A DNA stretch of 64,000 bases from Rhodoferax sp. (GTDB lineage Bacteria; Pseudomonadota; Gammaproteobacteria; Burkholderiales; Burkholderiaceae_C), in the NCBI RefSeq assembly GCF_025354435.1, contig NZ_JANXMU010000060.1, forward strand, positions 104,419-168,418, read 5' to 3'. A program made the position numbers and the translations under genes. Below, in pieces: positions 30,209 to 39,991 of the stretch (positions are counted from its first letter, which is position 1; each line of letters opens with the position of its first letter). Below the pieces are notes generated by a model, which worked only from the letters and a program-made list of their open reading frames with translations, was not told where the DNA came from and did no database searches.

Positions 30209-32548
30209 TTAGCCCGCGGTGGCTTCTTCCGACTCGGGCTTGGCCCGGCCTTCGCGCTTGGGCAGCGGCTGGATGTCGAGTTCGACCTCGCCCGTTTCCA
30301 CGCCCTTTTCGTCGGTGGTGATTTTCATGTCCACCGTCAGGCGGCCACCGTCGATCAGGCGACCGAACAGCAACTCATCGGCCAAGGCGCGGCGGATTGT
30401 GTCCTGGATCAGACGCTGCATCGGACGCGCACCCATCAGCGGGTCGAAGCCCTTCTTGCCCAGGTACTTGCGTAAGGTGTCGGTAAACGTAACATCCACC
30501 TTCTTCTCGGCCAACTGGGTTTCCAGTTGCAGCAGGAACTTGTCCACCACCCGCAGGATGACGGTTTCGTCCAGCGCCTTGAAGCTCACGGTCGCGTCCA
30601 GACGGTTGCGGAACTCGGGGGTGAACAGGCGTTTGATGTCCGCCATCTCGTCGCCAGCTTCACGCGGATTGGTGAATCCGATCGTCGCCTTGTTCATAGT
30701 TTCGGCACCCGCATTGGTCGTCATGATGATGATGACGTTGCGGAAGTCGGCCTTGCGCCCGTTATTGTCGGTCAGCGTGCCGTGGTCCATCACCTGTAGC
30801 AGCACATTGAAAATGTCCGGGTGGGCCTTTTCAATTTCGTCCAGCAGCAAGACGCAATGCGGCTTCTTGGTGACGGCCTCGGTCAGCAGGCCGCCCTGGT
30901 CAAAGCCAACGTAGCCCGGAGGCGCACCGATCAGACGGCTCACCGCATGGCGTTCCATGTACTCGGACATGTCAAAGCGGATCAGCTCGATGCCCATGAT
31001 GTAGGCAAGTTGCTTGGCCGCTTCGGTCTTGCCGACACCGGTGGGGCCGCTGAACAGGAACGAGCCAATTGGCTTGTCGCCCTTACCCAGACCCGAACGC
31101 GCCATCTTCACAGCCGAGGCCAGCACGTCCAGCGCCTTGTCTTGGCCGAACACCACACTCTTCAGGTCGCGTTCCAGCGTCTTGAGTTTGCCGCGGTCGT
31201 CGTTGGACACGTTGGCGGGTGGGATGCGGGCGATTTTGGCCACGATCTCTTCCACCTCGGTCTTGGTGATGGTTTTCTTGCGCTTGCTGGGCGGCAGGAT
31301 GCGCTGGGCGGCACCAGCCTCGTCAATCACGTCAATCGCCTTGTCGGGCAAATGGCGGTCGTTGATGTACTTGGCGCTCAATTCGGCAGCAGCCTGCAGC
31401 GCGGCCACGGCGTATTTCACGCCATGGTGCTCTTCAAAGCGCGACTTCAAACCCTTGAGGATTTCCACCGTTTCCTGCACCGTGGGTTCCACCACATCGA
31501 CCTTTTGGAAGCGGCGTGACAGGGCTGCGTCTTTTTCAAAGATGCCGCGGTATTCAGTGAACGTGGTGGCACCAATGCACTTGAGCTGACCGCTGGAGAG
31601 CGCGGGCTTGAGCAGATTGGACGCATCCAGCGTGCCGCCCGAGGCTGCGCCCGCACCGATCAAGGTGTGGATTTCGTCGATGAACAAAATCGCATTGGGC
31701 CGGTCTTTCAGCGACTTGAGCACGCCCTTGAGGCGCTGTTCGAAGTCACCGCGGTACTTGGTGCCCGCCAGCAGCGCGCCCATGTCCAGCGAATACACCA
31801 CGGCTTCGGCCAGAATTTCAGGCACTTCTTTTTGCGTGATGCGCCAGGCCAGGCCCTCGGCGATTGCGGTCTTGCCCACACCGGCCTCACCCACCAGCAG
31901 CGGGTTGTTTTTGCGGCGGCGGCACAAAATCTGGATGGTGCGCTCGACTTCGTACTCGCGGCCGATCAACGGGTCAATCTTGCCTTCTTTGGCCAACTGG
32001 TTCAGGTTTTGGGTGAACTGTTCCAGCGGGGATGCTTTCTCGTTCTTTTCGCCGCCCCCCTCTTCGCCTTCGGCCTGGTTTTCAGCAGCCTTGACGGGCT
32101 CGGGAGGGTCGCTCTTCTTGATGCCGTGGGCAATAAAGTTGACCACGTCCAGGCGCGTCACGCCCTGTTGGTGCAGGTAGTACACAGCGTGCGAGTCTTT
32201 TTCGCCAAAAATGGCGACCAGTACATTCGCGCCGGTGACTTCCTTCTTGCCGCTGCCTGTGGACTGCACGTGCATGATGGCGCGCTGGATCACGCGCTGG
32301 AAACCCAGCGTGGGCTGGGTATCGACATCGTCGGTACCGGCGACCTGGGGCGTGTTGTCCTTGATGAAGTTGCTCAGCGACTTGCGCAAATCATCGATGC
32401 TGGCCGAGCAGGCCCGCAGCACTTCGGCGGCGCTGGGGTTGTCCAGCAACGCCAGCAGCAGATGCTCGACGGTAATAAATTCGTGGCGTTGCTGGCGCGC
32501 TTCCACAAATGCCATGTGCAAACTAACTTCCAATTCTTGGGCAATCAT
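30209..32548 (-). CDS. clpA: ATP-dependent Clp protease ATP-binding subunit ClpA
   Basis: A 779-residue AAA+ unfoldase. The N-terminal Clp-N repeats are followed by an acidic/Gly-rich linker (~145-165), AAA module 1 (Walker A GEAGVGKT) and AAA module 2 (GPTGVGKT). The ClpP-contact loop IGF (in [10 protein letters not shown]) is in the position of the IGL loop. It delivers unfolded substrates to ClpP, including N-degron substrates passed by ClpS, which is encoded 107 bp upstream on the same strand. Confidence 0.97.
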   Translation of the reverse strand: MIAQELEVSLHMAFVEARQQRHEFITVEHLLLALLDNPSAAEVLRACSASIDDLRKSLSNFIKDNTPQVAGTDDVDTQPTLGFQRVIQRAIMHVQSTGSGKKEVTGANVLVAIFGEKDSHAVYYLHQQGVTRLDVVNFIAHGIKKSDPPEPVKAAENQAEGEEGGGEKNEKASPLEQFTQNLNQLAKEGKIDPLIGREYEVERTIQILCRRRKNNPLLVGEAGVGKTAIAEGLAWRITQKEVPEILAEAVVYSLDMGALLAGTKYRGDFEQRLKGVLKSLKDRPNAILFIDEIHTLIGAGAASGGTLDASNLLKPALSSGQLKCIGATTFTEYRGIFEKDAALSRRFQKVDVVEPTVQETVEILKGLKSRFEEHHGVKYAVAALQAAAELSAKYINDRHLPDKAIDVIDEAGAAQRILPPSKRKKTITKTEVEEIVAKIARIPPANVSNDDRGKLKTLERDLKSVVFGQDKALDVLASAVKMARSGLGKGDKPIGSFLFSGPTGVGKTEAAKQLAYIMGIELIRFDMSEYMERHAVSRLIGAPPGYVGFDQGGLLTEAVTKKPHCVLLLDEIEKAHPDIFNVLLQVMDHGTLTDNNGRKADFRNVIIIMTTNAGAETMNKATIGFTNPREAGDEMADIKRLFTPEFRNRLDATVSFKALDETVILRVVDKFLLQLETQLAEKKVDVTFTDTLRKYLGKKGFDPLMGARPMQRLIQDTIRRALADELLFGRLIDGGRLTVDMKITTDEKGVETGEVELDIQPLPKREGRAKPESEEATAG

Positions 32549-32655
32549 GTGAATTCCTTTTTTGCCTTACTCATTTCGACACCTAACAACTCTTTGTGAC
32601 TCTCTTGCTACGCACTCTACATGGGTTGTGCTTTGCCATATTCAAGCCATGCAAA

Positions 32656-33015
32656 TCAACCCACGGGTTCGCTGACGCATTGCAAAGGGTGTCCGTTCTG
32701 TTTGGCCGCCTCCAGTACTTGGTCTACCTTGGTGGCGGCTACGTCTTTAGAGTACACGCCGCACACGGCTTTACCGTCCAGGTGAATCTTGAGCATGATC
32801 TGGGTGGCCGTTTCGCGGTCTTTGCTGAAAAACTCCTGGATCACCACCACCACGAATTCCATAGGGGTGTAGTCGTCATTGAGCATGAGCACCTGGTGCA
32901 TTTGCGGGGGCTGGATTTTTTCAGTGCGCCGCTCCAGCACGACCGAACCGCCATCATCGGGTGTGGATGCGGGGGTTACGGGCTGCGGTGGCTTTTTGGG
33001 GGTTTTGGTGGCCAT
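32656..33015 (-). CDS. clpS: ClpA adaptor protein ClpS (N-degron recognin)
   Basis: A 119-residue adaptor that binds proteins with N-terminal Leu, Phe, Tyr or Trp and hands them to ClpA. The ligand-pocket core is visible as [14 protein letters not shown], followed by the [12 protein letters not shown] segment that contacts ClpA. The N-terminal ~35 residues are a flexible, Pro/Thr-rich extension. It is co-directional with clpA. Confidence 0.96.
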   Translation of the reverse strand: MATKTPKKPPQPVTPASTPDDGGSVVLERRTEKIQPPQMHQVLMLNDDYTPMEFVVVVIQEFFSKDRETATQIMLKIHLDGKAVCGVYSKDVAATKVDQVLEAAKQNGHPLQCVSEPVG

Positions 33016-33071
33016 GGGGCCATTTTATAGAGCAGTTTGCGGCCCTGCCGAGGGTCCGTGCATTCCAACTC

Positions 33072-34883
33072 TTACGCCAGTGTTGCGCTGGCGGATTCCC
33101 GGATAAATAAACCCGCACCATGCACCTTGGCATCGTGTTTGGCCAAGGCAGCGGCATTAGCCACTTCCTCCGCGTGCCCGTACTGGCCGCGATGGATGCG
33201 CACCGCGCCAATGGACAGTGTGGTGAACGGGAAAAACCGCGGTACGCCTTGCCGATCTTCGGCTTGGATGCCCCCTTCCAGCCGCGCCGGGGCATCGAAC
33301 AAGGCCAGGGCCCGCTCGGCAAACTCCTGCACGATGGCTTCACAGCGCTGCACCCAGTCGCTGCTTTGGAACAGAAAAATAAAGTCGTCACCGCCCACGT
33401 GGCCCACAAAGTCACGTTTGGCATCGCAATGGGCCAGGGCCAGCTTGGCCACCAAGCGGATCATTTCATCACCACGCCAGTAGCCGTAATGGTCATTGAA
33501 CGGTTTGAAATGGTTCAGGTCGGCGTAGCAAGCGACGAAGTCCGCTCCGGCATCCATCAGGCGCTCGATGTGCTGGCTGATGGGGATATTACCCGGCAGA
33601 AACGTCAATGGATTGGCGTGGCGGGCCGCCTCCAGCCGCACTTCGGTTACCGAACGCACCAGCTGGTCGCCGGTACCCAGCCCGATGTAGCGCCCGTTTT
33701 CGGTCACGATGAAGCCCTCGGTCAGGTAGCGCTGGTCTTGCGAGGTCAGGATGCCCACCAGCTCGTCCACGTTGTGGTCCCGCTCCACCAGGCGCGGCGC
33801 GTGGTTGGCATTGGCCAGGCAGGGCTTGCGACCATGCACCTCGCGGTAATACGGGGTTGCGTAGTGGGTCATGAACTGGTGCCGGTTCACCAGCGCCAGC
33901 GGGCGACCGTTGTCCACAATAGCAATCGCGTGCAACTCGGCGTGCTGCAAAAACAGGGCCGACAGCTGGTCGTTGGTGGTGTGCAAATCGGCACAAGGTG
34001 CTTGCTGCACCGCTAGGCCACGCAACACACCCGAGCGCGACACCCGTCCCGATGCGGGAAATATCGACACCAGCGTATCGTTCAAAACCTCCATGGCAGC
34101 TTCGTGTACCTTGATCCGGGGCGACAGTTCGGGTCGGCCCAGCAAATAGCCCTGCCCGTAGGTCAGATCCAGATCGCGCAGCACCCGCAGGTCATCCTGT
34201 GTCTCAATGCCCTCGGCCACCAACTGGGTACCAAAAATAGTGGCAATTTGCTTCAAGGCTTGTAGGGTTTGCAGGTTGTCGGCGTGGTGGGCGATGTCCT
34301 TGGTGAAGTATTTGTCGATCTTGACGATCTCCGGCTTCACCTGCGACCACAGCCGCAGGCTGGAACGGCCGTCGCCAAAGTCGTCCAACGCCAAGGACAG
34401 GCCCGCGGCACGCACCTCGCGGGCGACCTCGATCAGCTGGTCCATATTGTTCACGCGCTCGTGCTCGGTCAGCTCCAGCACCAGCATGCGTGGCAAGACA
34501 CCAAAGCTGCGGACCCATTGCACCAGCGTGGCGCACCCTTGGCACTGCACTACGTCCACCAGGGCATCGGCGCTGATATTGACAAACAGCCGCCCGGGCT
34601 CTTGTAACCGGCCCCAGCCCTCCAGCGCCACACCCGCACAGAACAACTCAAACTCAAACAGCAGCCGTTCGCTGCGGGCTGCACTAAACAAGGCATCGGC
34701 CCCAAACAAAGCCGTGCCCTCGACACCGCGAATCAGGGCTTCGTGCGCGTAGATGCCGCCGTTGCGTAAGTCCACGATGGGCTGGAACACCGATTTCAGC
34801 GCATTTTTGCGCATCAAATCAGCCAGCGGCCCCACCCCGTGGCGGACCTTGCCTGGAAAGTAGTCGCGGGCCAAGCTTGGCAT
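33072..34883 (-). CDS. EAL-CBS-GGDEF-like protein with degenerate GGDDF
   Basis: A ~603-residue soluble signalling protein. The N-terminal EAL phosphodiesterase domain looks active (HEALIRG, NISADAL, ELTEHE, DDFGDGRSSL). A pair of CBS-like motifs follows in the middle (~285-420), then a C-terminal GGDEF-like domain whose signature reads GGDDF and lacks the Glu of GG(D/E)EF. The layout is unlike the usual GGDEF-EAL order. The start is uncertain: the ATG at 34883 is used, while TTG at 34904 (GGAG upstream) and ATG at 35015 are possible. It probably lowers cyclic-di-GMP. Confidence 0.87.
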   Translation of the reverse strand: MPSLARDYFPGKVRHGVGPLADLMRKNALKSVFQPIVDLRNGGIYAHEALIRGVEGTALFGADALFSAARSERLLFEFELFCAGVALEGWGRLQEPGRLFVNISADALVDVVQCQGCATLVQWVRSFGVLPRMLVLELTEHERVNNMDQLIEVAREVRAAGLSLALDDFGDGRSSLRLWSQVKPEIVKIDKYFTKDIAHHADNLQTLQALKQIATIFGTQLVAEGIETQDDLRVLRDLDLTYGQGYLLGRPELSPRIKVHEAAMEVLNDTLVSIFPASGRVSRSGVLRGLAVQQAPCADLHTTNDQLSALFLQHAELHAIAIVDNGRPLALVNRHQFMTHYATPYYREVHGRKPCLANANHAPRLVERDHNVDELVGILTSQDQRYLTEGFIVTENGRYIGLGTGDQLVRSVTEVRLEAARHANPLTFLPGNIPISQHIERLMDAGADFVACYADLNHFKPFNDHYGYWRGDEMIRLVAKLALAHCDAKRDFVGHVGGDDFIFLFQSSDWVQRCEAIVQEFAERALALFDAPARLEGGIQAEDRQGVPRFFPFTTLSIGAVRIHRGQYGHAEEVANAAALAKHDAKVHGAGLFIRESASATLA

Positions 34884-34994
34884 ATCCACTGCAAAAGTAT
34901 CCAAGGCATCACTCCATCTGAACGGCAAAAGCCTGGACCCTAAGGGATGCCGATGACAGCACGGTGAAAACGGACCAGATGTACGTCGCCCACT

Positions 34995-35022
34995 TTGAAA
35001 AACACATAAAACCATATAAACT
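34995..35022 (+). promoter_or_regulatory. Sigma-70-type promoter of the H1-like gene
   Basis: TTGAAA (34995-35000) and TAAACT (35017-35022) are separated by 16 bp in a markedly AT-rich stretch, ~30 bp before the ATG at 35052. GGAG provides the ribosome-binding site. Confidence 0.55.
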
Positions 35023-35051
35023 ATATAAATCGTTTAATTGGAGTTTTATAG

Positions 35052-35534
35052 ATGACCACTGCCCCCAAAGTTGCTACCGTACCGACCCCTGCTACACCTG
35101 CTGCCGCTGCACCTGCCGTCGTGGCGAGCAAGCCCGTTGCACCAAAGAAAGTTGCGGTGCGCGCCAAAGTGGTGAAGGTCGTGAAGCCGGTTGCAGCTAA
35201 GCCCAAGCCAGCTGCGGTCAAAACCAAAGCGGTGCCCATGGCCAAACCTGCCAAGGTCAAAAAGCCCAAGCTGGTGCGCGACAGTTTCACTATCCCCAAG
35301 GCCGAATACACCGTGCTGGACGACCTGAAGCTGCGCTCCATCGCCCTGGCCCAGCCCGCCAAGAAGAGCGAACTGCTGCGCGCTGGCATCAAAGCCCTGG
35401 CGGCTATGTCCGACGCGGCCTTGCATGCTGCTTTGCAGGCCGTGCCGACCATCAAGACCGGCCGCCCGGCAACCGAAGCCGCATCCAAGCCAGCTGCTAA
35501 AAAAACCGTGAAGAAGATTGTGAAAAAAGCCTAA
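35052..35534 (+). CDS. Histone-H1-like tailed protein with RHH-like core
   Basis: A 160-residue basic protein. Residues 1-75 are Ala/Pro/Val/Lys-rich like histone H1 or AlgP tails, and the last ~25 residues are again Lys/Ala-rich (AAKKTVKKIVKKA). Between them, ~76-125, is an ordered block: a strand-like DSFTIP, a helix AEYTVLDDLKLRS and a helix KKSELLRAGIKAL. This is the spacing of a ribbon-helix-helix DNA-binding fold. A nucleoid-associated or regulatory role is inferred. It has its own promoter. The family was not recognised by name. Confidence 0.72.
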   Translation: MTTAPKVATVPTPATPAAAAPAVVASKPVAPKKVAVRAKVVKVVKPVAAKPKPAAVKTKAVPMAKPAKVKKPKLVRDSFTIPKAEYTVLDDLKLRSIALAQPAKKSELLRAGIKALAAMSDAALHAALQAVPTIKTGRPATEAASKPAAKKTVKKIVKKA

Positions 35535-35992
35535 AGCAGGTCTGGGGCCTGCACGGACACCAGCACCGTCTGCCCCACACCCTCGCGCTCGCGGTGGCGC
35601 AACCACCACACAGCGCCCTTTCGCACCGAGAACTCGGGCTCGGCCATGCCCAGCAACTGGGCGATGGTTTCCCCCAGCACCGGCTGGTGCCCCACCAGCA
35701 GCACGTGCGCCTTGCTGTCGGGCCACTGGGCGACGGCCAGCAACTGCGCGGGGGTACAACCGGGGGCCAGCTCAGGCCGAAGCTTGAATTTGCGCCCTAA
35801 AGCCTGCACAGTCTGCTCGGTACGCCGCGCCGGACTGGCCAGCACACGGGTGCTTTCTGGTAGATGGCGGTCCAACCACTGGGCCATGCGTTGGGCCTGC
35901 TTGGTACCGCGCGGGGTCAGGCTGCGGTCCAGGTCGACCAGGGCATCACCGCCCTCCTCGGCTTCGGCGTGGCGCCAAAGAATCAAATCCAT
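35531..35992 (-). CDS. sixA: Phosphohistidine phosphatase SixA
   Basis: A 153-residue histidine-phosphatase-superfamily enzyme with the RHAEA motif (catalytic His8), Arg in SPARRTEQT and a second His in VGHQPVLG. SixA removes phosphate from His-phosphorylated proteins such as Hpt domains or NPr-type carriers. The start codon lies 1 bp after the ppk1 stop, so the two are coupled. Its stop overlaps the end of the convergent H1-like gene by 4 bp. Confidence 0.9.
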   Translation of the reverse strand: MDLILWRHAEAEEGGDALVDLDRSLTPRGTKQAQRMAQWLDRHLPESTRVLASPARRTEQTVQALGRKFKLRPELAPGCTPAQLLAVAQWPDSKAHVLLVGHQPVLGETIAQLLGMAEPEFSVRKGAVWWLRHREREGVGQTVLVSVQAPDLL

Positions 35993-35993
35993 A

Positions 35994-38084
35994 TCAGCTC
36001 TCTTGCCTGCGGCGGCGCTGGCTGTAGCGGTTCATCAACGCGGTTTGCGCGCTGTGGCCATCGGTCTGGGTGCGGGTGTAGCGACCGTCTGCGCCCAGGT
36101 CCCAGGCATCGCGCCCGTCCAGCAGGTAAGGCACCAGGCATTCGTCGATGACGCGTTGGCGCAGCACCGGGTCGGTCACCGGCCAAGCCAGCTCGATGCG
36201 GCGCAGCATATTGCGGTTCATCCAGTCGGCGCTGGACAGGTACAGCTCCTCTTGCTCGCCGCTGCCAAAGTAAAAGATGCGCGAGTGCTCCAGAAACCGC
36301 CCGACCACCGAGCGCACCCGGATGTTGTCCGTCCAGCCCGGCACCTGTGCAGGCAGCATGCACGCCCCGCGCACCACCAGATCGATGCGTACGCCCTGCT
36401 GGCCCGCGCGCACCAGGGCTTCGATCATGGCCTCGTCGGTCAAGGCGTTCATCTTGGCGACAATGCGCCCCGGCGTGCACTGCGCGGCAGCCTTACCCAG
36501 AGCGTTGATTTTGGCGATCAACTTGCGGTGTAGATGGAACGGGGCCAGGAGCAGGCTGCGCAGACGCGGCAGTTTGCTTTGTCCGGCGATGTGGATGAAC
36601 ACCTGCTCCATGTCGCCGGTCAGCACGGCATCGGCCGTGAGGTAGCTGATGTCGGTGTACAGCCTGGCTGTGCGCGGGTTGTAGTTACCAGTAGACAAAT
36701 GGCCGTAGCGGCGCAGTTGCTTGCCCTCGCGGCGCGTCACCAGCAGCATCTTGGCGTGGGTTTTCAGGCCCACCACGCCGTACACCACCTGTGCACCAAT
36801 GGATTCCAGCATTTCGGCCCAGTTGATATTGGCCTCTTCGTCGAAGCGGGCCTTCAGCTCCACCACCACCGTCACCTCTTTGCCCCGGCGCACGGCTTCG
36901 CGCAGCAGGGCCATGAGTTCGGAGTCCGGGCCGGTGCGGTAGATGGTCTGCTTGATGGCCAGCACGGCGGGGTCGTGCACCGCTTCGCGCAAAAAAGCCA
37001 GCACCGCGTCAAAACTTTCAAACGGCTGGTGCACCAGCACGTCGCCCTGCTTGAGCCGTTCAAAAAACGACTGGCCCTGCATCAATTGTTTGGGCCAGCT
37101 GGCCTGGAAGGCTGGGAACAACAGCGCCGGGCGGTTCACCAGGTCGATCAGCTGTGTCAGCCGCGCCAGGTTCACCGGGCCGTGCACCCGGTACAACGCC
37201 TGCTCGGGCAGGTCAAACTGTTTGAGCAAAAATTTGGATAGATGCTCCGAGCAGTCAGCCGACACCTCCAGCCGCACCGCCTGGCCGTAATGGCGCACTT
37301 CCAGCCCCTGGCGCAGGGCGGTACGCAGGTTGCGTACGTCGTCTTCGTCCACCGCAAGGTCGGAGTGGCGCGTCACGCGGAACTGCGAAAACTGCCCCAC
37401 CTGGCGGCCCGCAAACATCTCTTGCAAATGGGCGCGGATCACGCTGGACAGCGACACAAACAGCATGCGGTCCCCTGCCACGGCATCGGGCAGGCGGATA
37501 AAGCGCGGCAGCACCCTGGGCACCTTGACGATGGTGATGTCGTTTTCGCGGCCAAAAGCGTCTTGCCCGCTGAGGCGCACGATGAAGTTCAGTGACTTGT
37601 TGGCCACCTGGGGAAACGGGTGCGACGGGTCCAGCCCCACCGGCACCAGCAGAGGCCGCACTTCGCGTTCAAAATAGCTTTTCACCCAGCGCCGCTGCAC
37701 CGCATTGCGATCGCCGTGCGAGATGATCTGAAAACCCTGCTCTGCAAACGCGGGCTGCAACTGGTCGTTGTACAGCGCGTACTGGCGCGCCACCAGCGCA
37801 TGTGCCGCGGTGGCCAGCGCCTTGAAGGAATCGACTGTATAGACCCCGCGGTAGTCGTTGGTGTGGGCCGCAATTAAGTGCGGGGCACCGCGCACCTCGA
37901 AGAATTCGTCCAGATTGGCCGAGACAATGCACAAATAGCGCAGGCGCTCCAGCAGCGGTACATCGGCCCGCACCGCCCAGTCCAGCACCCGCTCGTTGAA
38001 GGCCAGGATGCTGTGGTCGCGGTCCAGCAGCGCTACGCCGGCCGCCGGCTGAGAGGAGTTGTGGTTTTTATCAGGGTGGGGCAT
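35994..38084 (-). CDS. ppk1: Polyphosphate kinase 1
   Basis: A 696-residue enzyme that reversibly polymerises the ATP gamma-phosphate into polyphosphate. The N-terminal domain starts around LDWAVRADVPLLERLRYLCI (in parts) with NLDEFFEVR. The autophosphorylated His443 lies in GLKTHAKMLLV, and the second catalytic His region is HSRIFYFGSG. Length and order match the family. It is the first gene of a ppk1-sixA operon. Confidence 0.96.
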   Translation of the reverse strand: MPHPDKNHNSSQPAAGVALLDRDHSILAFNERVLDWAVRADVPLLERLRYLCIVSANLDEFFEVRGAPHLIAAHTNDYRGVYTVDSFKALATAAHALVARQYALYNDQLQPAFAEQGFQIISHGDRNAVQRRWVKSYFEREVRPLLVPVGLDPSHPFPQVANKSLNFIVRLSGQDAFGRENDITIVKVPRVLPRFIRLPDAVAGDRMLFVSLSSVIRAHLQEMFAGRQVGQFSQFRVTRHSDLAVDEDDVRNLRTALRQGLEVRHYGQAVRLEVSADCSEHLSKFLLKQFDLPEQALYRVHGPVNLARLTQLIDLVNRPALLFPAFQASWPKQLMQGQSFFERLKQGDVLVHQPFESFDAVLAFLREAVHDPAVLAIKQTIYRTGPDSELMALLREAVRRGKEVTVVVELKARFDEEANINWAEMLESIGAQVVYGVVGLKTHAKMLLVTRREGKQLRRYGHLSTGNYNPRTARLYTDISYLTADAVLTGDMEQVFIHIAGQSKLPRLRSLLLAPFHLHRKLIAKINALGKAAAQCTPGRIVAKMNALTDEAMIEALVRAGQQGVRIDLVVRGACMLPAQVPGWTDNIRVRSVVGRFLEHSRIFYFGSGEQEELYLSSADWMNRNMLRRIELAWPVTDPVLRQRVIDECLVPYLLDGRDAWDLGADGRYTRTQTDGHSAQTALMNRYSQRRRRQES

Positions 38085-38184
38085 CAGGTGGTTACAGGCA
38101 GACGGGAGCGAAGGGTAGCAGCCAGTGTGCGTTGTTTTGATGTCAAATTCATGACAACCACGTGACGGTTTGCAGAAAGGAAAA

Positions 38185-38215
38185 GAGGCCTAAAAATATA
38201 TAATTTTTAGGCCTC
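38185..38215. terminator. 13-bp perfect hairpin, bidirectional
   Basis: GAGGCCTAAAAAT (38185-38197) pairs perfectly with ATTTTTAGGCCTC (38203-38215). It lies downstream of the PilZ gene and upstream of ppk1, and its right arm is shared with a TAGC-type repeat. Confidence 0.75.
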
Positions 38216-38262
38216 TAGCGCATATTTCACCTACGCTTTTAGCTATTTATTTAATAGCAATT
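38205..38262 (-). repeat. TAGC-type 3' intergenic repeat
   Basis: On the minus strand: AATAAATAGCTAAAAGCGTA, spacer, ATATGCGCTAGAGGCC, then the AT-rich arm. It begins ~5 bp beyond the PilZ gene stop. Confidence 0.75.
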
Positions 38263-38266
38263 CACA

Positions 38267-38977
38267 TCAGGTGCGGTGGATCAGCAAAGTCTCGTACACG
38301 AAGTTCTGCAGAATCACCTGGTCGGCTGCTTCGATGTCATGGAAGTTGATGCCGTGCGAGTACACCGTGTGGAACGTGGCCCCGTCGGCCGTGCTGCCCG
38401 CCGACTGCTGCACGCTGCGGATCGAGGCGGTGGTGGTGATGGTCACGTCGCGGTCCGATGCCTGGTCGCGCAGCGTAAATTCAATGTCGATCAGGTCGCC
38501 CGAGGTGCCCAAAGGCCGGGCAGTAGATACCAGCGCACCGCTCAGACTGATGTCCGACAGCGTGGCCATTTTGAAGTTCTTGGGGTCGAGACCGCTTTTG
38601 ATCTTGACTGGCAAATTGGCCTTGACCCGCACCGCCTTGCGCAGGCCCACCTTTTGGATGGCGCTGGGAAACGCCAGCAGCAAAAAGGCGCGCGGTGCCG
38701 TGACCACCGACTCAACCTTGCTACTAAAGGTAAACACCGACACCCCCGAGAACACTCGGATGATGACGTTTTCGCCCTCAGGCATGGCGCTACTTTCTTG
38801 CGGAATCTTCAGCAGCAAATACTCGCCTGGCACAAAACCGATCAGCGTGGTGTAGTGCACCGTGGGGTTGGCCGACTGGCTCGACATGATCTGCAGGCGC
38901 ACACCCACCTGCAGGTTCATGTCTTCAAAGTCGATATTGGATTTTTTCGTCATGGCTATAGGAGCAAGTTTATTCAT
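38267..38977 (-). CDS. PilZ-domain protein (YcgR-like cyclic-di-GMP receptor)
   Basis: A 236-residue protein with an N-terminal YcgR-like beta domain (~20-110) and a C-terminal PilZ domain (~115-230). Cyclic-di-GMP-binding residues are present: RKAVR at the domain junction and DISLSGAL. YcgR-type proteins slow flagellar rotation when cyclic-di-GMP rises; no flagellar genes are in the window. Start uncertain between 38977 and an in-frame ATG at 38953; neither has a clear Shine-Dalgarno sequence. Confidence 0.88.
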   Translation of the reverse strand: MNKLAPIAMTKKSNIDFEDMNLQVGVRLQIMSSQSANPTVHYTTLIGFVPGEYLLLKIPQESSAMPEGENVIIRVFSGVSVFTFSSKVESVVTAPRAFLLLAFPSAIQKVGLRKAVRVKANLPVKIKSGLDPKNFKMATLSDISLSGALVSTARPLGTSGDLIDIEFTLRDQASDRDVTITTTASIRSVQQSAGSTADGATFHTVYSHGINFHDIEAADQVILQNFVYETLLIHRT

Positions 38978-39049
38978 AAGTTGCTCAGAAACACGGTTTC
39001 TGGCGCTGTATGCAAATTTTAGCTCCCACAGACCTACACAATGCGCCCG

Positions 39050-39991
39050 CTAGCCCGTAGTCCCATAAAACGAGGGCCCTTGCGGCGAAAAACTGAAGTG
39101 CACTGTAGGGGCACTGATGTCATTGAACGGCATGCCCAGGGCAATTTCTCCGGTGCCGTGCAGCTGGCATTCATCGCGGCGCAGGGGTACATCGGTGTCG
39201 CTGCCGGTAAACCGCACCCAGGTTCCAAAGCTGCTCAGGTCAGTGATAAAAAATGCGCCGTTGCGCCAAGCAATGCGGGCGTGCAGCCGCGATACGCGCG
39301 GGTCTTTGATAAAAAACTCGGCCTGGTCGGCACGACCCAGGTGCACCGGTATGTCGTGCGATGAAAAACTGCGGTTGACATCCAGATACGCCAGGTGGAT
39401 GTGCCCCACTTGGTGGGCTCCAGGCCGCTCGAGGTCGGCCAGGCTGGCCTGCATGGTGACAAATTCGGTGCGGGCATCCTCTTGCCATTCAATCTTGTAC
39501 AGCGGCACAGCTTCATGGCGGCCCCGCAAATTAACCGGCCCCAGGCTCATAAAGCGCAACCCCAGCGCATCATCCACCTCGGCCACTACCGATTCGGTTG
39601 CCCAAATCTGGTTGCCGCCGGACAAATCGCTCAGGCGCGAGGCGACGTTGACCGCATCGCCATAGCAATCGCCATCCACTTCCACCACCTCGCCACGGGC
39701 GATACCGGCTTTGATTTCCATGCGGATGGCATCGGGCCACTTCAGCAGACGCTGCTGGTGGCCACGCTGGATGGCGATCACTGCGTTGGCGGCGTTGCCT
39801 GCGTCGGCAAATACGGCGAGCACGCCGTCGCCCAGCTTTTTGACCACCCGGCCTTGGTGGGCCTCGCACACCTCGCCAATCCACTGGGTGATACGGGTCA
39901 CCGCACGGGTGGCTTTTTCGTTGCCAAGCGCCACATAGAAGGCGGTGCTCCCGGTGAGATCGGCAAATACGACGGTGGCCTGTACGCCCAT
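39050..39991 (-). CDS. Class III adenylate/guanylate cyclase fused to an FHA domain
   Basis: A 313-residue soluble protein. The N-terminal nucleotidyl cyclase homology domain (~1-170) keeps both metal-binding Asp residues, Asp11 in VFADLTGST and Asp55 in KLGDGVLAVF, and GDAVNVASRL. The C-terminal forkhead-associated domain (~215-300) has HLGRADQAEF and SRLHARI, the phosphothreonine-binding signature. The fusion implies localisation or control by Ser/Thr phosphorylation. Substrate (ATP or GTP) cannot be read. No kinase gene is nearby. Confidence 0.9.
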   Translation of the reverse strand: MGVQATVVFADLTGSTAFYVALGNEKATRAVTRITQWIGEVCEAHQGRVVKKLGDGVLAVFADAGNAANAVIAIQRGHQQRLLKWPDAIRMEIKAGIARGEVVEVDGDCYGDAVNVASRLSDLSGGNQIWATESVVAEVDDALGLRFMSLGPVNLRGRHEAVPLYKIEWQEDARTEFVTMQASLADLERPGAHQVGHIHLAYLDVNRSFSSHDIPVHLGRADQAEFFIKDPRVSRLHARIAWRNGAFFITDLSSFGTWVRFTGSDTDVPLRRDECQLHGTGEIALGMPFNDISAPTVHFSFSPQGPSFYGTTG

